From the NCBI GenBank assembly GCA_024516035.1, contig CM044963.1, positions 25,377,935 through 25,441,934 on the forward strand: a stretch of 64,000 nucleotides of DNA. The letters are read 5' to 3'. The stretch comes from Bactericera cockerelli. Taxonomy: Eukaryota; Arthropoda; Insecta; Hemiptera; Triozidae. Of this stretch, positions 43,492-53,348 are shown one piece after another (within the stretch, counting starts at the first letter, position 1; every line of letters begins with the position of its first letter). The notes beneath the pieces were generated by a model. It was not told where the DNA came from and did not search any database. It saw only the letters and a program-made list of their open reading frames with translations. The translations under genes and the position numbers were made by a program.

Positions 43492-43870
43492 TCGATAGCA
43501 CGTTGATTAAGTAGATGTTAACAGAGCGGATTTCAAACAAAAGATGTTATTGCTCATTCATCTTTTCGTAATGACTGACTTCAGTAGATCGAGCGTTGAG
43601 AATGAAGACTCGTAACTAGTAGGTTGGTGGATCGAAACACAAGTAAGGCTATCTTTACTAAGAGTTTCAGATGTTGTGAAGTCATTCATTCGTTAAACAT
43701 AGTGGAGTAGGGTTACTTGTTACCAATAATTCTTCTTTATTAGGCAATTGAAATGTTTATGTAATAATTACCCTTTCTTTTATTCCTATTAACTTAAGTC
43801 AAAGAAATGGCCGATCTCAGTAGCTTGATGGATCGGTGGTTCGAGTCCCGAGATAAAAAATTTAGCAGTG
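43492..43870 (+). repeat. 5S-SINE head scrap and two degenerate SINE-B copies
   Basis: 43492-43520 (GCGTCGATAGCACGTTGATT) matches the start of the 5S SINE. 43573-43645 and 43805-43855 carry SINE-B heads (CAGTAGCTTGATGGATCGGT). Confidence 0.5.
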
Positions 43871-44351
43871 TGAGTTTAATTATCTTTAGGTTTTTTTTTA
43901 CCTTAGTGAACTCCAAATATAAGTAATTAGTCTGAAGCAATGTCAAGTGACAGTTCCGGGGTTCTTCGAATCTTATAGAAGTAAAAAAAAAGAAGAAGAA
44001 AAAAAAGGCAATTAAGGTAAAAAAGGTAAAAAAAGGTCTGGTTCTCGAGATGTTTACAACTTCTTACCCCGCCCATCTTGTGTGTAGTACACCAAGGGTC
44101 CGTCATGTTTCCACGATAGGGAAATAGAGCGAAAGTAATCCCTGCATGAATTCCATGTCGGATGTGGTGAACACTCTGAACAGGGTTCCGTGAATGTTGT
44201 ACATTGTAAAGTTAGGACAGTGCTACTCAGACCTGGCTTTTTCTTAAAAAGTAAAAAAAAAAGGATTTTCGGCCAAATTTGGACATCAATTTGTTAAAAA
44301 ATTGTATTTCTCACCTCAGCCAAAGGTTGATAGTTCACTACCGCTTCTGTA
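43871..44351. other. No gene seen
   Basis: An A-rich run at about 43980-44035, otherwise mixed sequence. Confidence 0.4.
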
Positions 44352-44562
44352 CCAGTAGCTCTATTGTGCCGCTTGGAACTCTGTGAATCCAGAGATTCCA
44401 GGAGTCGTGGGTTCGAAACCTAACCGGGACATGACAAGTTATCGTCCCATTTAAGATTTTTTCCTCATTATAATGTGTCTTGGGCTTACTGCTGAAATAA
44501 TGTGACTTTAATAGTCCTAATCAGGCAGTATAAATAAGGCGATATTATTATTATTAATTCTA
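44352..44562 (+). repeat. SINE-A copy 2
   Basis: The same head and body as 670-877 (GTCGTGGGTTCGAAACC, CTTGGGCTTACTGCTG, ACTTTAATAGTCCTAATC, (ATT)n tail), more diverged in the A-box region. Confidence 0.75.
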
Positions 44563-44629
44563 TCCCTCGCAGAGTTGATAGTTGATAGACTGTTGATACT
44601 TTATTTGATCAATCTTCTTGTATTCATCT

Positions 44630-44880
44630 TCTTCTTTCACTTTGCTTTTTCTCAAATATACTTGGGGTCGGCATGGGTTAACCTCTTCCTCAGGGTCAAG
44701 GTTGGTTGGTTCTCGCATTATTCCAAATTTTACGTTTTGAAACCATTCCTAACGCCAGTTCTGTCTTTTTCTTTTACTCTGTCTTATCCCGCTCAAGCAG
44801 GGTCGACGTTGTTTAAACTCATGGTTGAGGTTATTATTTTTTTACTGCTGGATGCCCTTCCTAACGCCAACGATTAATGT
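44630..44880 (-). repeat. Inverted SINE-C copy
   Basis: The plus strand reads TCTTATCCCGCTCAAGCAGG, GTCGACGTTG and GCCCTTCCTAACGCCAACGA, the complement of the SINE-C 3' half, with rearranged repeats of it upstream (GGTCAAGGTTGGTTGGTTCT). Confidence 0.65.
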
Positions 44881-45270
44881 TCATACCCTAACGCCAATTT
44901 TGTAAAGGCACCAATAATTAAATATGTGGTGTTGTCTTTTTCGATGACGTCAGCGTGTTATAATAATGACTGCGATGTTTTATAGCAAAGAAAAATTAAA
45001 AAAAAATTTTTGAACGTTTTGTGTGTCTATCAGTTTTTCATTTTTGTTATAATTTTATGCTCTCAGTTTTAATTTTTGTATTAATTTCATATTCTCAGTT
45101 TGAGAACAGCTCACTATTCTTTGTTAATACTAGTAAAACGTCTGGTTTATATTCTTCCACAAGTATGCAGATTGTAGCCAAGTAACAAGTGTACGTCGCA
45201 TGCAGAATAATTTTATTCGCCATACGTAATGTATTTTTATGTACTTTATGTATGTAGCATAACGTATACA
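44881..45270. other. Left flank of the retrovirus
   Basis: AT-rich; ends with the TACA target duplication at 45267-45270. Confidence 0.5.
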
Positions 45271-45496
45271 AGTAACAGCACTCAAAAGTGCTGACTTTCA
45301 ATAATATATTACCTATCATCCTCTCATTGTTCTAGTTCTTAAGTTAGTCTTAGAGTTGCCAGTGCATCGAGCACACGTAATATCTATTCTTTTATATTAA
45401 TAAACTTCTAGTATTTAATCTTAATAATTATATTTGTTCTTATTTAAAATAATAAACCTTTTTAAAAAGCCCTTCCTTGGCTTCACTCTTGTAATT
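45271..45496 (+). repeat. 5' LTR
   Basis: 226 bp, AGTAACAG...CTTGTAATT; contains two AATAAAC polyadenylation-like signals. It appears identical to the 3' LTR. Confidence 0.93.
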
Positions 45497-45510
45497 GGCG
45501 CAGCACAGTA
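45496..45510 (+). promoter_or_regulatory. Primer binding site
   Basis: TGGCGCAGCACAGTA begins at the LTR edge. The TGGCGCAG start resembles the tRNA-Ser-type primer sites of the 17.6/297 group of errantiviruses. Confidence 0.65.
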
Positions 45511-46333
45511 GTAACTTGCAAGGGAGAGTGAATATCTTCCCTCTGTGAGTGAACTTACCCTCCTTTTCTACAAAAAAGTAATCTTTTTGACTGCAATACA
45601 AACTTAGTTAAACCCTCACAAGTGAAAGTGAATCATACCTTGAAGTACAAACTACCAAACTTGGATCATCACGGATCATCATTACCCCCTTGGACTACCA
45701 TTGGATCGCCCTCTGGACTAGCCCAACTCCTGCATCGAACCCCGAACCATAACATAGCATCGCAGACCATCACTTCACTTGACACAGCTCAGCTCTACCA
45801 CCCGACTCACCATAGCATCGCAGATCATTACCTCACTAGATCAGCTCTACCGTCCGACTCACGGAGATTGCTGACTCACAATTCTCACGCAGAACAATGC
45901 GAGCTATTGTTTTCTTCTTACTGTAAGATAACGCTTCTATGATTTTATCTCTCTAGCTTGGCTTCGAAACCAAGTAATCCTATATACTATTATTCCATAT
46001 ACCTATGAATTATTGAATTTATATTTCTAATTATTTCTTTGAACGTGCAAATTTACTAGCTCTATTTACTGATATATTTATTTAATTTTAATTGATACGT
46101 ATTTTTATTACTAAGCCACAACGGCTTCCCGCACTCGTTCCCTCGAGTCTCTGCACGAGGACGAGGAGGCAGATTATTTATTTCCTTTACGTTCACTAGG
46201 GGAATCGACCCCCAGTGCTAGTGTACTTAATCTCGAACAGACATTAAATCAGTTCTTTCTGGATCAAAAAACCAGAAAACGCTTTGGTAATCCTAATAAT
46301 AATTTAAGACAAACTAGACCAACAAATACCAAT
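45511..46333 (+). other. Retroviral leader, possibly with an upstream gag extension
   Basis: The frame of gag is open from 46115 after a TAA at 46112-46114 and reads protein-like sequence (LNLEQTLNQFFLDQKTRK) before the first ATG at 46334. No ATG lies in it; an ACG in favourable context is at 46121. A 106-codon frame at 45622-45942 is probably only leader sequence. Confidence 0.5.
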
Positions 46334-46867
46334 ATGCCGGAATTAAAACCAGAATACCTAAAAATGGTACCCGAGTTCTCAGGTGAACCTGAACTCCTAC
46401 CCAGGTTCATTAGTACATGCGAAAAACTAGTTACTAAATTTTACAACTCGGCTGACCCAGCCGATTTTCAAAACGATTATTTGATGGATTCGATCCTTGC
46501 AAAAGTCACGGGCGAAGCCCAAAAGAATATTAGTAGTTGCATACTAAACACATGGAATGACCTTAAGACGGCACTCCTTAATACGTACTCCGACAAGCGG
46601 GATGTACATACACTCGCTATCGAGATGTGCAACATGAAACAACAGAGTGAAAGTGTTTTTGATTTTTATAATAACATTCAAAACATAGTTAATCTTCAAA
46701 TAAGCTACATAACTAACCATAATCTCGCGGGCAATGAACATCTTAAGAAATTTATTTCTGACCTTGCCTTACGCACTCTTCTACGTGGCATTAAAGAGCC
46801 ACTTGGATCCTTGATGCGGACGAAGAACCCCAAGAGTAGAATAAAAATGGATGGTCATTTCCTGTAA
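46334..46867 (+). pseudogene. gag: gag, 5' part (interrupted by the Polinton)
   Basis: Residues 1-167 (46334-46834) are gag; the last 11 codons are Polinton sequence. Recognisable capsid-like text includes VPEFSGEPELLPRFISTCEK and WNDLKTALLNTYSDKRDV, as in retrotransposon/arthropod retroviral gag (capsid N-lobe). The break falls exactly after the duplicated CCCAAG (Pro-Lys). The 3' part resumes in frame after the second CCCAAG at 53343-53348. The provirus cannot make full Gag as it stands. Gag would package genomic RNA and form the particle. Confidence 0.85.
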
Positions 46868-47272
46868 GCAAGAAAACGTCATAACTCTGGCCTCGTTTAT
46901 CCGAAGCTCAACATATTATACTCAAAAGATCCGCCTCGACGACTGGCATCTTTTGGTACCACTTCCACCCCCCTATCTCAATTCTACCCCCCCCTAGGGT
47001 GGTTTATGTACATTATCAAAGAACTCGTTATAAGTCGGGCCTCGTTTATGCGAGACTCAACATATGATACTCAAAAGATGTGTTTCGATGAGTTCTATCT
47101 TTTGCCCCCATGTCCAGGGTTCGATTCCCATTCAGAGCGCAGTATGTCGTAATCAATATCATACGTGTGTAATGTTCATTCTTCGTCGAATTGAAACAAC
47201 AACAGCAAAGTTAAAGTTAGAGTAAATTCAATGATCTTGATGGGAATCGAACCGAGGACAGAACCTTCAGAG

Positions 47273-47926
47273 TCCAGACTTGAGTGCAGCGTAACCAAGG
47301 TCACAGACTGCGATGCTTCGATTCCAGTATGCTAATGAGGTGAGAGACGTTGATGCCGGTGAACCGAGACGTTCGAGTTCATTCACACTGTGCAACCAGA
47401 CTTGGAGCTTGGACGCTCATTAGTATTCATACTGGGTGGATGATTTATACTGGGTGTAGGTTATTATTTTTATTTAGTTAATTATATTAGTCCAGACTTG
47501 AGTGCAGCGTAACCAAGGTCACAGACTGCGATGCTTCGATTCCAGTATGCTAATGAGGTGAGAGACGTTGATGCCGGTGAACCGAGACGTTCGAGTTCAT
47601 TCACACTGTGCAACCAGACTTGGAGCTTGGACGCTCATTAGTATTCATACTGGGTGGATGATTTATACTGGGTGTAGGTTATTATTTTTATTTAGTTAAT
47701 TATATTAGTCCAGACTTGAGTGCAGCGTAACCAAGGTCACAGACTGCGATGCTTCGATTCCAGTATGCTAATGAGGTGAGAGACGTTGATGCCGGTGAAC
47801 CGAGACGTTCGAGTTCATTCACACTGTGCAACCAGACTTGGAGCTTGGACGCTCATTAGTATTCATACTGGGTGGATGATTTATACTGGATGTAGGTTAT
47901 TATTTTTATTTAGTTAATTATATTAG
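47273..47926 (+). repeat. 218-bp satellite, 3 units (left arm)
   Basis: Units start at 47273, 47491 and 47709 with TCCAGACTTGAGTGCAGCGT. They are nearly identical; the last differs at ACTGGATGTAGG. Confidence 0.95.
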
Positions 47927-48606
47927 CTTCCCTCATTTCTTCTTCTATAGAAAGAATTTCATTGTTATGAGCAAGTAAATTTCCAGCGGCTTGTGATCTT
48001 TTCAAAAGTAAAAGCCTCTGAATCAATTCATTAGGATTGTCGAAATATTCCTTATCTTGATTACTCTCTACCATCATTCCTTTTCCATATTGCATTACTT
48101 TTGTTGTTATAGGATCCAGCTGTGTATTCTCTATAATGTTTTTATAGTTACGTTCATCCAATGTGCTAATATTTTCCTGATTTGGTTGTTTGAGAAACAA
48201 AAGTTCCATAAGTCCATGGGTGACTGGATATACTTTACCATCGAAACCGACCTCAGTAGCTTGATCGATAAGGCAGCGGACTTGTAACCTGGAGGTCGGT
48301 GGTTCAAGTCCCGGTTTCAGCGTAGATTTAGTAAAGCGAGTTTGAGTAGTTGTGATATCACAAAAGTGATTAACACAAATATGATAACTTTTTTACTTTA
48401 CCATCGATAGTGAAGTGTTCGCTGGGTATTTTGGAAAAATACTTTTGTTGTTATAAAATCCAGCTGCGTATTCTCTATAATGTTATTTATAATTACATTC
48501 ATCCAATATGCTAATATTTTCCTGATTTAATTGTTTGAGAAACAAAAGTTCCATAAGTCCATGAGTGACTGGATATACTTTACCATCGATAGTCAAGTGT
48601 TCGCTC
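47910..48606 (-). pseudogene. Polinton-associated protein fragment (left arm copy)
   Basis: Reads NISTLDERNYKNIIENT and FDNPNELIQRLLLLKRSQAA, then GNLLAHNNEILSIEEEMREA, a C-terminal block I associate with an uncharacterised protein encoded by insect Maverick-like elements. The N-terminal part (DGKVYPVTHGLMELLFL) is present twice: an older, frameshifted unit at about 48424-48606 and the main unit, which is split by a SINE-B. Function unknown. Confidence 0.5.
48245..48393 (+). repeat. SINE-B, full length with 14-bp target duplication
   Basis: 149 bp between TACTTTACCATCGA (48231-48244) and its repeat (48394-48407). tRNA-Thr-like head (AGTAGCTTGATCGATAAGGC, GGACTTGTAACCTGGAGGTC, GGTTCAAGTCCC) and body ending GATTAACACAAATATGATAA. 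It is the reference copy of the family in this window. Confidence 0.9.
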
Positions 48607-48610
48607 CTCC

Positions 48611-49225
48611 TCCCTTAGAAGAAAGAAGTTCGCGAAAAAAATGAAAGGTAAGTGCTTAAAATAATAAATAATGAATTTTCACGAAAATAGTAATAAATAA
48701 ATCAGAAAATGAGCTCTTGAAGACATTAATATTTGAAATTTGGCGCCTATAGACCAAAGAGCTATTTACTCAGACTTTATTTGCCAAAGAGATATCTAGA
48801 GAGGTAAACAAACAAGTAAATAATAAAAAAAATCTCAAAAATTGTGTCAAATATTTGAAAAGTTGCGCCAAAGAAACCGATTATGAAAATTTATACCCTC
48901 AAAATAGTATAGAGTACAGAAAATAAACAAACAAGTAGACTTTAAAGGGAAATATTCAAATCTCTTCCTAGATTTGTGTCAAATATTTGAAAAGTTGCGC
49001 CAAAAGAAGCAGATCAAGGAAATACCAATTCACATTAAGTAATATAATAATAATACATAACTCAGATTCACACATATAAACATTCTGACAGAGTCCACTT
49101 AACAAGTTCATACGTGAACTCTATGCAGGTGTACTGAAAGTCTATTCTTGTCTTTGGATGTAGTGTATGAAAATATCCATACATAGAGATTTTAACTCTA
49201 TGAACTCACTTCAAGAATCAAGAAT
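48611..49225. other. AT-rich spacer of the left arm
   Basis: Non-coding. Contains two copies of TTGTGTCAAATATTTGAAAA (about 48843 and 48975) followed by GTTGCGCCAAA, a short internal repeat. Confidence 0.6.
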
Positions 49226-49564
49226 TTGTATTTGTTCAAGAATAAGTATATATTTGGTAATTTTATAAATTTTTGTTATGTTTCAGATAATAAAATGAAA
49301 TGCTACCTATGTGAGAGATATTCCACAGCAAAAGGATCAAATTTAGACCGTCATCATAAAACATGTATAGATAAGCTCTATTGCAACCATTGTACATACA
49401 AGACGTCTAAAAAGATACAGATGAAGTCTCACATGCAAAAAAATCACATAGATAATCGCATGGATTCAACTGAATTTATTTGTAAAAAGTGTAATAGTTA
49501 TAAGTCTAAAAAGAAATTTAATGTTAAGAGACATCAACGTACTTGTTCAATGAAATTAAACTAG
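49226..49564 (+). CDS. Small C2H2-type zinc-finger protein (left arm)
   Basis: 112 residues; a second ATG at residue 23 (NKMKCYLC) may be the real start, since the first 22 residues are hydrophobic filler. Three finger-like units: CYLCERYSTAKGSNLDRHHK, CNHCTYKTSKKIQMKSHMQK, and CKKCNSYKSKKKFNVKRHQR. Lys-rich, so probably a nucleic-acid binder. It lies directly upstream of the polB start, which suggests it is the N-terminal zinc-finger region of, or partner to, the Polinton polymerase. An identical copy is on the minus strand of the right arm. It appears intact. Confidence 0.6.
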   Translation: MYLFKNKYIFGNFINFCYVSDNKMKCYLCERYSTAKGSNLDRHHKTCIDKLYCNHCTYKTSKKIQMKSHMQKNHIDNRMDSTEFICKKCNSYKSKKKFNVKRHQRTCSMKLN

Positions 49565-49574
49565 TAATACACCA

Positions 49575-50040
49575 GGTCGCTTGAGAGGAGCAGCTCATCG
49601 TCAATGTAATGCTGCGTATCAATCAGAATTACGAATGTCTGTGATATTACAGAATCTCAAGAACTTTGATGAACATTTAATTACTACTTTTTTTCAATAA
49701 GTTGAGTGATAGTCAAATAAATCAAGATGACTACGATCATGTGAAAAAATGTGTGGAATACTTTCCACTGTCAAACATTAGGAGAATACCAAGATTTTAT
49801 ACAACAAGTGTGATGTTCTTCTACTAGCAGATGTATTTGAAAATTTTAGAAGCACAATGCTTCATCACTAAAGCCCGGATTTTATACAGCCAAAAAGGAA
49901 TAAAATATGCAATTGCATATGCAAGCGAAAAGCCCAATATATGCAAAATTTTGAACAAAAAGCCCAATATATGCAAAAATAGAAACCCATAAACTTACTG
50001 AGCCAGGACTTAATCTTATTTTTGACAACTGGCATTGTAA
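49575..50040 (+). pseudogene. Protein-primed DNA polymerase B remnant
   Basis: One frame gives RLRGAAHRQCNAAYQSELRM and then VILQNLKNFDEHLI (exonuclease-domain NLxxFDxH motif of Polinton/adenovirus-type polB). After frameshifts come REYQDFI, KCDVLLLADVFENFRSTML and YTAKKE, again in polB order. Stops and frameshifts break it and most of the polymerase is deleted. The first 75 bp lie in the arm and are mirrored at 50311-50385. Confidence 0.7.
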
Positions 50041-50184
50041 AGTTAGTATCTACCTAAGTCAAAAAATGCTAATTTTAATTTTAATACAAAATAATTTACT
50101 CCTTTAACTAGAGTTTCCGTTATGCATACACATTTCTCGAGTAAAATTCAGTAGAAAAGTTGATCTTTTACAAACACAATAAAT

Positions 50185-50312
50185 TCACTGCAAGTAAAAA
50201 ACAAGCGAGAACTAAAAGAGAGGAAAGAGAACAGAGACAGAAATACAATCACTGCAAGTAAAAAACAAGCGAGAACTAAAAGAGAGGAAAGAGAACAGAG
50301 ACAGAAATACAA
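50185..50312. repeat. 64-bp tandem duplication in the Polinton core
   Basis: TCACTGCAAGTAAAAAACAA begins at 50185 and 50249; the two units look identical. Confidence 0.95.
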
Positions 50313-50394
50313 TATCACAGACATTCGTAATTCTGATTGATACGCAGCATTACATTGACGATGAGCTGCTCCTCTCAAGCGACCTGGTGTATTA

Positions 50395-50733
50395 CTAGTT
50401 TAATTTCATTGAACAAGTACGTTGATGTCTCTTAACATTAAATTTCTTTTTAGACTTATAACTATTACACTTTTTACAAATAAATTCAGTTGAATCCATG
50501 CGATTATCTATGTGATTTTTTTGCATGTGAGACTTCATCTGTATCTTTTTAGACGTCTTGTATGTACAATGGTTGCAATAGAGCTTATCTATACATGTTT
50601 TATGATGACGGTCTAAATTTGATCCTTTTGCTGTGGAATATCTCTCACATAGGTAGCATTTCATTTTATTATCTGAAACATAACAAAAATTTATAAAATT
50701 ACCAAATATATACTTATTCTTGAACAAATACAA
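50395..50733 (-). CDS. Small C2H2-type zinc-finger protein (right arm)
   Basis: Identical 112-residue translation to the plus-strand copy at 49226-49564, in inverted orientation. Conservation of the frame in both arms may reflect recent duplication or gene conversion rather than selection. Confidence 0.6.
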   Translation of the reverse strand: MYLFKNKYIFGNFINFCYVSDNKMKCYLCERYSTAKGSNLDRHHKTCIDKLYCNHCTYKTSKKIQMKSHMQKNHIDNRMDSTEFICKKCNSYKSKKKFNVKRHQRTCSMKLN

Positions 50734-51354
50734 ATTCTTGATTCTTGAAGTGAGTTCATAGAGTTAAAATCTCTATGTATGGATATTTTCATACACTACA
50801 TCCAAAGACAAGAATAGACTTTCAGTACACCTGCATAGAGTTCACGTATGAACTTGTTAAGTGGACTCTGTCAGAATGTTTATATGTGTGAATCTGAGTT
50901 ATGTATTATTATTATATTACTTAATGTGAATTGGTATTTCCTTGATCTGCTTCTTTTGGCGCAACTTTTCAAATATTTGACACAAATCTAGGAAGAGATT
51001 TGAATATTTCCCTTTAAAGTCTACTTGTTTGTTTATTTTCTGTACTCTATACTATTTTGAGGGTATAAATTTTCATAATCGGTTTCTTTGGCGCAACTTT
51101 TCAAATATTTGACACAATTTTTGAGATTTTTTTTATTATTTACTTGTTTGTTTACCTCTCTAGATATCTCTTTGGCAAATAAAGTCTGAGTAAATAGCTC
51201 TTTGGTCTATAGGCGCCAAATTTCAAATATTAATGTCTTCAAGAGCTCATTTTCTGATTTATTTATTACTATTTTCGTGAAAATTCATTATTTATTATTT
51301 TAAGCACTTACCTTTCATTTTTTTCGCGAACTTCTTTCTTCTAAGGGAGGAGGA

Positions 51355-52049
51355 GCGAACACTTGACTATCGATGGTAAAGTATATCCAGTCACTCATGG
51401 ACTTATGGAACTTTTGTTTCTCAAACAATTAAATCAGGAAAATATTAGCATATTGGATGAATGTAATTATAAATAACATTATAGAGAATACGCAGCTGGA
51501 TTTTATAACAACAAAAGTATTTTTCCAAAATACCCAGCGAACACTTCACTATCGATGGTAAAGTAAAAAAGTTATCATATTTGTGTTAATCACTTTTGTG
51601 ATATCACAACTACTCAAACTCGCTTTACTAAATCTACGCTGAAACCGGGACTTGAACCACCGACCTCCAGGTTACAAGTCCGCTGCCTTATCGATCAAGC
51701 TACTGAGGTCGGTTTCGATGGTAAAGTATATCCAGTCACCCATGGACTTATGGAACTTTTGTTTCTCAAACAACCAAATCAGGAAAATATTAGCACATTG
51801 GATGAACGTAACTATAAAAACATTATAGAGAATACACAGCTGGATCCTATAACAACAAAAGTAATGCAATATGGAAAAGGAATGATGGTAGAGAGTAATC
51901 AAGATAAGGAATATTTCGACAATCCTAATGAATTGATTCAGAGGCTTTTACTTTTGAAAAGATCACAAGCCGCTGGAAATTTACTTGCTCATAACAATGA
52001 AATTCTTTCTATAGAAGAAGAAATGAGGGAAGCTAATATAATTAACTAA
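51355..52049 (+). pseudogene. Polinton-associated protein fragment (right arm copy)
   Basis: Mirror of 47910-48606: an older frameshifted unit, then EHFTIDGK, a SINE-B insertion, and the frame 51750-52049 ending in stop. The last codons enter the first satellite unit. It carries the same lesions as the left arm, so they pre-date the arm duplication or have been homogenised. Confidence 0.5.
51566..51714 (-). repeat. SINE-B (right arm mirror copy)
   Basis: Inverted counterpart of 48245-48393 with the same 14-bp duplications at 51552-51565 and 51715-51728. Confidence 0.9.
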
Positions 52050-52904
52050 ATAAAAATAATAACCTACATCCAGTATAAATCATCCACCCAGTATGAATAC
52101 TAATGAGCGTCCAAGCTCCAAGTCTGGTTGCACAGTGTGAATGAACTCGAACGTCTCGGTTCACCGGCATCAACGTCTCTCACCTCATTAGCATACTGGA
52201 ATCGAAGCATCGCAGTCTGTGACCTTGGTTACGCTGCACTCAAGTCTGGACTAATATAATTAACTAAATAAAAATAATAACCTACACCCAGTATAAATCA
52301 TCCACCCAGTATGAATACTAATGAGCGTCCAAGCTCCAAGTCTGGTTGCACAGTGTGAATGAACTCGAACGTCTCGGTTCACCGGCATCAACGTCTCTCA
52401 CCTCATTAGCATACTGGAATCGAAGCATCGCAGTCTGTGACCTTGGTTACGCTGCACTCAAGTCTGGACTAATATAATTAACTAAATAAAAATAATAACC
52501 TACACCCAGTATAAATCATCCACCCAGTATGAATACTAATGAGCGTCCAAGCTCCAAGTCTGGTTGCACAGTGTGAATGAACTCGAACGTCTCGGTTCAC
52601 CGGCATCAACGTCTCTCACCTCATTAGCATACTGGAATCGAAGCATCGCAGTCTGTGACCTTGGTTACGCTGCACTCAAGTCTGGACTAATATAATTAAC
52701 TAAATAAAAATAATAACCTACACCCAGTATAAATCATCCACCCAGTATGAATACTAATGAGCGTCCAAGCTCCAAGTCTGGTTGCACAGTGTGAATGAAC
52801 TCGAACGTCTCGGTTCACCGGCATCAACGTCTCTCACCTCATTAGCATACTGGAATCGAAGCATCGCAGTCTGTGACCTTGGTTACGCTGCACTCAAGTC
52901 TGGA
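52033..52904 (-). repeat. 218-bp satellite, 4 units (right arm)
   Basis: Units start at 52033, 52251, 52469 and 52687 (CTAATATAATTAACTAAATA). There is one unit more than in the left arm. Confidence 0.95.
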
Positions 52905-53348
52905 CTCTGAAGGTTCTGTCCTCGGTTCGATTCCCATCAAGATCATTGAATTTACTCTAACTTTAACTTTGCTGTTGTTGTTTCAATTCGACGAAGAATG
53001 AACATTACACACGTATGATATTGATTACGACATACTGCGCTCTGAATGGGAATCGAACCCTGGACATGGGGGCAAAAGATAGAACTCATCGAAACACATC
53101 TTTTGAGTATCATATGTTGAGTCTCGCATAAACGAGGCCCGACTTATAACGAGTTCTTTGATAATGTACATAAACCACCCTAGGGGGGGGTAGAATTGAG
53201 ATAGGGGGGTGGAAGTGGTACCAAAAGATGCCGGTCGTCGAGGCGGATCTTTTGAGTATAATATGTTGAGCCTCGGATAAACGAGGCCAGAGTTATGACG
53301 TTTTCTTGCTTACAGGAAATGACCATCCATTTTTATTCTACTCCCAAG

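Larger units (their letters stand above)
46835..49648 (+). repeat. Polinton left arm
   Basis: Pairs with 50311-53342. Order: terminal repeat, 218-bp satellite (3 units), minus-strand gene fragment with SINE-B, AT-rich spacer, zinc-finger ORF, start of polB. Confidence 0.9.
46835..53342. mobile_element. Non-autonomous Polinton/Maverick with giant inverted arms
   Basis: 6508 bp. Ends are AGTAGAATAAAA... and ...TTTTATTCTACT, flanked by the 6-bp duplication CCCAAG (46829-46834 and 53343-53348): the AGT/ACT termini and 6-bp duplication are Polinton hallmarks. Arms 46835-49648 (2814 bp) and 50311-53342 (3032 bp) are inverted complements, colinear apart from one extra 218-bp satellite unit on the right; I noticed one base difference (46949 region). 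The core 49649-50310 holds polymerase B debris. Autonomous Polintons are 15-20 kb with about ten genes, so this is a deletion/foldback derivative mobilised in trans. Confidence 0.85.
50311..53342 (-). repeat. Polinton right arm
   Basis: Inverted copy of the left arm; coordinates mirror with a constant sum (99959 inside the satellite, 100177 outside it). Confidence 0.9.

Noticed and set aside
45622..45942. A 106-residue protein in the retroviral leader
   Set aside because: No domain; position and composition fit untranslated leader between primer site and gag.
47273..52904. CRISPR-like array
   Set aside because: The 218-bp units are contiguous with no spacers and lie in a eukaryotic transposon; this is a satellite.
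53295..53342. ATG at 53295 as the start of gag
   Set aside because: These codons are the end of the Polinton terminal repeat; gag resumes at 53349 after the target duplication.
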